The notes under the pieces: generated by a model
The model's database searches: none
Seen by the model: only the letters and a program-made list of their open reading frames with translations
Told to the model about the DNA's origin: nothing
Assembly (NCBI GenBank): GCA_019638615.1
Contig: JAHBTL010000008.1
Coordinates: 1 to 64,000, forward strand
Origin: Chitinophagaceae bacterium
Lineage (GTDB): Bacteria; Bacteroidota; Bacteroidia; Chitinophagales; Chitinophagaceae
DNA length: 64,000 nt
Direction: 5' to 3'
Part shown: piece after piece, positions 59,402-64,000 of the stretch
Layout: every line of letters begins with the position of its first letter
Position numbering within the stretch: the stretch's first letter is position 1
Translations under genes and position numbers: made by a program

Positions 59402-62400
59402 ATGCGGAAACAATTTTTAACCTGCTTTGTGCTGTTCCTGTTTGCCTTGTGTGGTTGCGATAACCGTCACAATGAGGTGTATGCCCCCCCTGCTGATCCG
59501 CTGTTTTCCCAATTAGACAAATCCTACACGGGTATTGACTTCCGCAACGATTTAAAAGAGGAAACTGATTTTAATGTTTTTAATTACAGGAATTTTTATA
59601 ACGGCGGAGGGGTAGGTATTGGCGATATCAACAACGACGGGCTAGCCGATGTTTATTTTACCAGTAATATGGGTAAAAACCGCCTGTATCTCAATAAAGG
59701 AAATATGCAATTTGAAGACATTACCGCTTCAGCCGGCGTAGGCGGAACAAAAGGCTGGAGCACGGGAGTGGCAATGGTAGACATCAACGGCGACGGACTG
59801 CTTGACATCTATGTATGTAATTCCGGGAACCTAGCAGGAGACGACAGGGCGAATGAGCTTTTTATCAACCAGGGTAATTTGACCTTTAAGGAGCAGGCTG
59901 CCCAATACGGACTGGAAGAAAAAAATGCGCTCACTACACACGCTGCTTTCTTTGATTACGACCTGGATGGCGACCTGGATTGCTATATACTCAACAACAG
60001 CATAAGACAGATTGGAAGTTTTGGATATGATAAAAATATCCGTACTACCCGCCACCTCCAGGGAGGCCATAAGCTGTTCCGCAACGACAATGGAAAATTT
60101 ACGGATGTCAGCGAGCAAGCCAATATTTACGGGAGTGAGATCAGCTTTGGACTGGGCGTAAACATAGCCGATTTAAATGGCGACCATTGGCCGGATATAT
60201 ACATCAACAATGATTTTTTCGAAAAAGACTACCTCTATATCAATCAGCGGAACGGAACATTTAAAGAAGTCATAGAAAATTACCTCGGGCATATCAGCCT
60301 TGCTTCAATGGGAGCGGATATTGCAGATATTAACAACGACGGGTTGCCTGAAATTTTTACAACTGAAATGTTGCCGGATACCGACTATCGCCTGAAAACA
60401 CTTACAAAATTTGAAGATTATGATTTTTTTAATGCCAAAGTAAAAGGCGATTTTTATTACCAGTATATGCAGAATGCGCTCCATCTTAACAATGGAGACA
60501 ATACGTTTTCCGAAATCGCTTTTCTTTCGCGCACGGCAGCTACCGACTGGAGCTGGGGTGCATTGATCTTTGATTTAGACAACGATGGATGGAAGGACAT
60601 TTATGTATGCAACGGCATTTACAAGGATATAACCAACCAGGACTTTATTGACTTTCTCGCCAGCGACAGGGTAAGTATTAAAGCAATAACGGAAGGAAGC
60701 TTTGATTTCAGGGAATTCCTGGATTCTTTGGGAAGCACTCCTGTTTCCAATTATGTATTGATCAACCAGCACGATCTTACATTCAGCAACCAGTCGTATG
60801 AGCTTGGATTGGGTATGCCCGGCTATAGCAACGGAGCCGCTTATGGCGACCTGGATAATGACGGCGATCTGGACATAGTAGTAAACAATGTAAATATGGA
60901 TTGTTTTGTCTATCGCAACAACACCCGTTCCAAAAGCAGCAGCCACTATCTTAAAGTAAAGCTGCAGGGAGAGGGAATGAATACTTTTGGCATTGGTGCT
61001 AAAGTAACGGTGCATACCAATCACGAACAAAGATGTCTTTACCAGGTACTTTCCCGGGGTTTTCAGTCAAGTTCCGATCCTGTTTTGAACTTTGGTCTGG
61101 GAACACAACAGCAAATTGATTCTGTTGTAATAGTATGGCCTGACCTTATGCAACAAACATTACATGGTGTACCTGTTGATACTGTCATTACGGTAAAGCA
61201 GGTGCAGGCAAAAGCAAGGTTTGTTCAGCCACGCCTTCCGGCTCCTTTGTTTGAGGAAGTGAGCGTCACAAAAATCAGAGGGGCTTCCGCACATATTGAA
61301 AACAGCTTTATTGACTTTGATAAAGAACGGCTTATTCCGCGTATGGTGTCTACAGAAGGTCCGCGGTGTACAGTAGCGGATGTAAACGGAGACAGGCTGG
61401 ATGATTTTTTCGTGGGAGGAGCCGGCGCCGATACCGGAAAATTGTTTTTGCAACAGCACAACGGAAGCTTTGTCCGTTCCATGCAAAAATCCTTTACTGT
61501 TCCTAACAACAATGATCAGACAGGCGTGGTTTTCCTGGATGCAGACCGGGACGGGGACAACGATTTGCTGGTTGTATATGGAGGCAATGAAAAAAAAGAT
61601 ACGGGTGCGGGACTGCGCCCTCAACTGTACCTTAACGATGGCAAAGGGAATTTTAGCCCCACCCCCGACGACAGGTTTAAAGGCGTTCGCCTCACCGCCT
61701 CATGTGCCGTTGTTGCAGATGTGAATGCCGACGGATATCCCGATGTATTCATCGGTGGCAGGGTTGTGCCGGGCCAATACGGAATCAATCCCCGTTCCTG
61801 CTTACTTATCAATGATGGCACAGGTAACTTCATTGATCAAACAAGAACACTCGCTCCAGGTTTGCAAACCATCGGCATGGTAACCGATGCTGTTTGGGCC
61901 GACACGGATGGAGATAATATAAAAGAATTGATCATAGTGGGCGATTGGATGCCGGTAACGATATTCAAAAGCGCTGGCGGAACTTTTGTAAAAAAGGAGT
62001 TACCGGTATCGAACGGTTGGTGGAATTGCATCCGAGCCTCAGATTTGAATGGCGATGGCGCAGTTGACCTCGTATTGGGAAATCTTGGGCTGAATTCAAA
62101 GATCAGGGGCGATGCATCGCACCCGGTTGAATTGTATGTGAAAGATTTCGACGGCAATGGTCAATGCGAATCCATATTGTGCTATTACAAATCCGACAGC
62201 GTTTCATATCCGTTGGTTTTAAGAGGCGATATGATCATGCAGATACCGGAGTTAAAAAACAGGTTCCCTAGATATTCCGATTACGCTGGCAAATCCATCC
62301 GTCATATTTTCACAGGAAAAGAGCTGCAGGATGCAGTGATCAAAAAGGCAGACCAGTTGCAAACCTGCATAGCGCTTAATGACGGCAAAGGTAATTTCAC

Positions 62401-62725
62401 GCTTTCCCCTTTGCCGTTGCACGTGCAATTCTCGCCGGTATACGGCATTCTTATCAGCGACCTGGACGGCGACGGCCAAAACGACCTGCTACTGGGCGGA
62501 AACTTTTTCGGGCTCAAACCCGAAACAGGACGATACGACGCCAGCTATAGCTGCTTTTTAAAAGGCAACGGACAGGGAAATTTCAGCTTTGTTCCCAATG
62601 CTTTAACGGGTATGATCATTAAAGGCGAAATACGCGATATTGTTCAGCTTCCCGGCAGCAGGTCCCCGCGTATTCTTTTTGTAAAAAACAACGACCACCT
62701 GCAATTATTTGAAAGAAAGCGCTGA
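59402..62725 (+). CDS. CRTAC1-type FG-GAP/VCBS repeat lipoprotein with ASPIC/UnbV domain
   Basis: From the ATG at 59402 it has 1107 residues and a lipobox (LCGC, Cys18). It contains many FG-GAP/VCBS units with calcium-binding loops, such as DINNDGLADVYF, DINGDGLLDIYV and DLDNDGDLDIVV, in two sets (about 55-500 and 650-1070). An ASPIC/UnbV domain lies between them at about 510-610. Such proteins are large surface beta-propellers, often coexpressed with SusC/SusD pairs; none is adjacent here. Role: adhesion or ligand binding, by family. A frame from 59348 adds 18 residues ahead of the signal and is rejected. Confidence 0.9.
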   Translation: MRKQFLTCFVLFLFALCGCDNRHNEVYAPPADPLFSQLDKSYTGIDFRNDLKEETDFNVFNYRNFYNGGGVGIGDINNDGLADVYFTSNMGKNRLYLNKGNMQFEDITASAGVGGTKGWSTGVAMVDINGDGLLDIYVCNSGNLAGDDRANELFINQGNLTFKEQAAQYGLEEKNALTTHAAFFDYDLDGDLDCYILNNSIRQIGSFGYDKNIRTTRHLQGGHKLFRNDNGKFTDVSEQANIYGSEISFGLGVNIADLNGDHWPDIYINNDFFEKDYLYINQRNGTFKEVIENYLGHISLASMGADIADINNDGLPEIFTTEMLPDTDYRLKTLTKFEDYDFFNAKVKGDFYYQYMQNALHLNNGDNTFSEIAFLSRTAATDWSWGALIFDLDNDGWKDIYVCNGIYKDITNQDFIDFLASDRVSIKAITEGSFDFREFLDSLGSTPVSNYVLINQHDLTFSNQSYELGLGMPGYSNGAAYGDLDNDGDLDIVVNNVNMDCFVYRNNTRSKSSSHYLKVKLQGEGMNTFGIGAKVTVHTNHEQRCLYQVLSRGFQSSSDPVLNFGLGTQQQIDSVVIVWPDLMQQTLHGVPVDTVITVKQVQAKARFVQPRLPAPLFEEVSVTKIRGASAHIENSFIDFDKERLIPRMVSTEGPRCTVADVNGDRLDDFFVGGAGADTGKLFLQQHNGSFVRSMQKSFTVPNNNDQTGVVFLDADRDGDNDLLVVYGGNEKKDTGAGLRPQLYLNDGKGNFSPTPDDRFKGVRLTASCAVVADVNADGYPDVFIGGRVVPGQYGINPRSCLLINDGTGNFIDQTRTLAPGLQTIGMVTDAVWADTDGDNIKELIIVGDWMPVTIFKSAGGTFVKKELPVSNGWWNCIRASDLNGDGAVDLVLGNLGLNSKIRGDASHPVELYVKDFDGNGQCESILCYYKSDSVSYPLVLRGDMIMQIPELKNRFPRYSDYAGKSIRHIFTGKELQDAVIKKADQLQTCIALNDGKGNFTLSPLPLHVQFSPVYGILISDLDGDGQNDLLLGGNFFGLKPETGRYDASYSCFLKGNGQGNFSFVPNALTGMIIKGEIRDIVQLPGSRSPRILFVKNNDHLQLFERKR

Positions 62726-62745
62726 TAGATGACGGAATCAATATC

Positions 62746-62759
62746 GTGATAAATGTCAC
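62746..62759 (+). promoter_or_regulatory. CRP/FNR-like dyad upstream of the Crp/Fnr gene
   Basis: GTGA-TAAATG-TCAC is a GTGA-N6-TCAC palindrome, the spacing of CRP/FNR sites. It lies 21 bp after the CRTAC1 stop and 47 bp before the Crp/Fnr ATG, where it could serve autoregulation. Confidence 0.6.
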
Positions 62760-62806
62760 CCGCCACACAAATATTCCGGTTAAATTGCAGCAGCTAAACA
62801 TGTTTC

Positions 62807-63454
62807 ATGGAAAATAATATGCAGCAATTACCCGCGCTCTTTCCTGGTTTTCAGCCTGATCTTATTGAAGAGTTATCCGATACAGGAGAGATCCGCTCGT
62901 TTAAAGCAGGCGATATCATTATGAGAACAGGACAAAATATCCGTTTTACCATGCTGGTAGTGAGCGGGCTTATCAAGGTGTACAGGGAAGACGAGGAAGG
63001 GGATGAGTATTTTATATATCACCTGCACCCGGGCGAAGCCTGCGCGGTTTCTATGATATGCGCTACCAGGCAGGAAACCAGCCAGGTAATGGCAAAAGCG
63101 GTTGCCGATACGGAAGTGATCACCATTCCTTTGTCGCTCATGGATGAATGGATGGCAAAATATAAAACATGGTATTATTTTGTACTGGAAACTTACAGGG
63201 GCCGCTTTGAGGAATTGCTCTATACTATTGATCATATTGCCTTTCGTAATATGGACGAACGGCTGTTATTCTATCTGCGCAAACATCAAAAAAGCTTAAA
63301 AACCAATCGCATCGACATCTCTTTTACAGAAATAGCACAGGAACTCAACTCCTCCAGGGAAGTGATCTCCAGGTTAATGAAAAAACTTTCTGATCGCGGG
63401 CTGGTAAAGCTCCATCGTTCTTATGTAGAAATCGTAGCCCTGCCGCTACAATAA
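62807..63454 (+). CDS. Crp/Fnr-family transcriptional regulator
   Basis: A 215-residue regulator. The cyclic-nucleotide-binding-type beta-roll occupies about 20-120 (with GDIIMRTGQNIRFTMLVVSG), a long dimer helix follows, and the C-terminal winged helix has the recognition motif LNSSREVISRLMKKLSDRG at about 180-198. There is no FNR-type Cys cluster at the N-terminus and the cAMP-contact Arg/Glu set is not evident, so the signal is unknown. The neighbouring TauE/SafE gene suggests control of a sulfur-linked function. Confidence 0.92.
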   Translation: MENNMQQLPALFPGFQPDLIEELSDTGEIRSFKAGDIIMRTGQNIRFTMLVVSGLIKVYREDEEGDEYFIYHLHPGEACAVSMICATRQETSQVMAKAVADTEVITIPLSLMDEWMAKYKTWYYFVLETYRGRFEELLYTIDHIAFRNMDERLLFYLRKHQKSLKTNRIDISFTEIAQELNSSREVISRLMKKLSDRGLVKLHRSYVEIVALPLQ

Positions 63455-63543
63455 ATTATACCTGGCAGACATCAGCATCACCGGTGATAATAGTCACGAA
63501 ATGATAACTGCATTCCTCCAACATTTGCATGAAATTTTTTTTC

Positions 63544-64000
63544 ATGGAAATGGAAATTGCAGGATATATAACGGCGGCCTTTATTGGTATTTTGCTTGGG
63601 ACAATGGGCGGTGGCGGATCTATACTTACTGTACCCATGCTGGTATATCTTTTCAGAATGCAACCTGCTTATGCTACCTCTTACTCACTCTTTATTGTTG
63701 GATTTACAAGCCTTACCGGGGCTATGGGCAATTACCTGAAAGGCCTGGTGCATATACGCACTGCTATTTTGTTTGGTCTCTCCTCTTTTATAACGGTTTT
63801 TGCCGTACGAAAATGGGTAATGCCTGTTATACCCGAAACTATTGTACAAACTCCTTATTTCGTGTTAACCCAGTCAGCCCTCACCATGATTTTATTTGCA
63901 CTGCTGATGGTGGTGGCTGCGATAAGCATGCTGCAAAACAAAAATAAAGAAAGCAAAAACAGCGATACGGTACATGCTCAATTGCCCGTTGTGAAGCTTT
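63544..64000 (+). CDS. TauE/SafE-family sulfite/anion exporter, partial at the window edge
   Basis: An open frame that runs off the right edge (152 codons seen). It starts MEMEIAGYITAAFIG and contains GTMGGGGSILTVPML at about 19-33, the hallmark of TauE/SafE (DUF81) permeases, then several membrane helices. Upstream in-frame ATG at 63529 is another possible start. Family members carry sulfite, sulfoacetate and other sulfur anions. It is 89 bp downstream of the Crp/Fnr gene, suggesting that the regulator controls it. Confidence 0.88.
   Translation, partial: MEMEIAGYITAAFIGILLGTMGGGGSILTVPMLVYLFRMQPAYATSYSLFIVGFTSLTGAMGNYLKGLVHIRTAILFGLSSFITVFAVRKWVMPVIPETIVQTPYFVLTQSALTMILFALLMVVAAISMLQNKNKESKNSDTVHAQLPVVKL

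Noticed and set aside
63501-63947. Plus-strand frame of 148 codons at the right edge
   Set aside because: It overlaps the TauE/SafE frame starting at 63544, whose GTMGGGGSILTVPML motif is real; the other frame is a shadow.
1-64000. CRISPR array, rRNA operon or complete insertion sequence
   Set aside because: No regularly spaced direct repeats of 25-40 bp, no rRNA-like block and no transposase were seen; the only integrase is the 70-residue stump.

Overview
The window reads as chromosomal DNA of a Bacteroidota bacterium, most likely family Chitinophagaceae. The evidence is a SusC/SusD outer-membrane pair with an ECF sigma/FecR switch, Bacteroidota-type promoters (TTG, 19 nt, TAnnTTTG) in front of nuoA and padR, a shortened NuoG, and several families confined to that group.

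Layout. (1) 184-14916, minus strand: a complete nuoA-N operon for respiratory complex I, carrying two passengers: a secreted NTF2-like gene between nuoE and nuoF, and a GxxExxY gene between nuoF and nuoG that sits in a small repeat-bounded cassette. (2) 14931-17917: a TPR protein, a PstS-like lipoprotein and a small membrane protein. (3) 18273-19925: a small Cys-rich protein and a cystathionine gamma-synthase-type PLP enzyme. (4) 19922-33717, minus: one long peptide-acquisition locus running sigma factor, FecR, SusC (with STN domain), SusD, S9 peptidase, two serine hydrolases of the beta-lactamase fold, a DUF1611/DgcN-type protein and a dipeptide (or N-acetyl-D-Glu) epimerase. The gene content points to uptake and breakdown of peptides containing D-residues, such as murein peptides. 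(5) 33794-46773: housekeeping genes, including a 23S rRNA-type methyltransferase, GntP, YihY, GH20 hexosaminidase, methylglyoxal synthase, recA and an M1 aminopeptidase. (6) 46859-52298: an accretion zone next to a tRNA(CAU). It holds a shrunken tRNA-like copy, a Fic-type gene whose start codon lies in a perfect palindrome, an IbrA/IbrB-like pair with a small upstream gene bracketed by 93-bp direct repeats, and the stump of a tyrosine recombinase. (7) 52375-64000: a CHAT/TPR protein and an acidic lipoprotein, an acyltransferase-like membrane protein, a PadR/orphan permease-prefix pair bracketed by repeats, a CRTAC1-type FG-GAP lipoprotein, a Crp/Fnr regulator with a CRP-like dyad in front of it, and a TauE/SafE transporter that runs off the right edge.

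No CRISPR array, rRNA operon, complete insertion sequence or intact integrase was seen. The signals most worth following are the GxxExxY cassette with 12-bp perfect terminal inverted repeats inside the nuo operon, the direct-repeat-bounded IbrA/IbrB module, the Fic operator array, the tRNA-like leader element, and a family of degenerate 7-bp tandem repeats placed at gene junctions.
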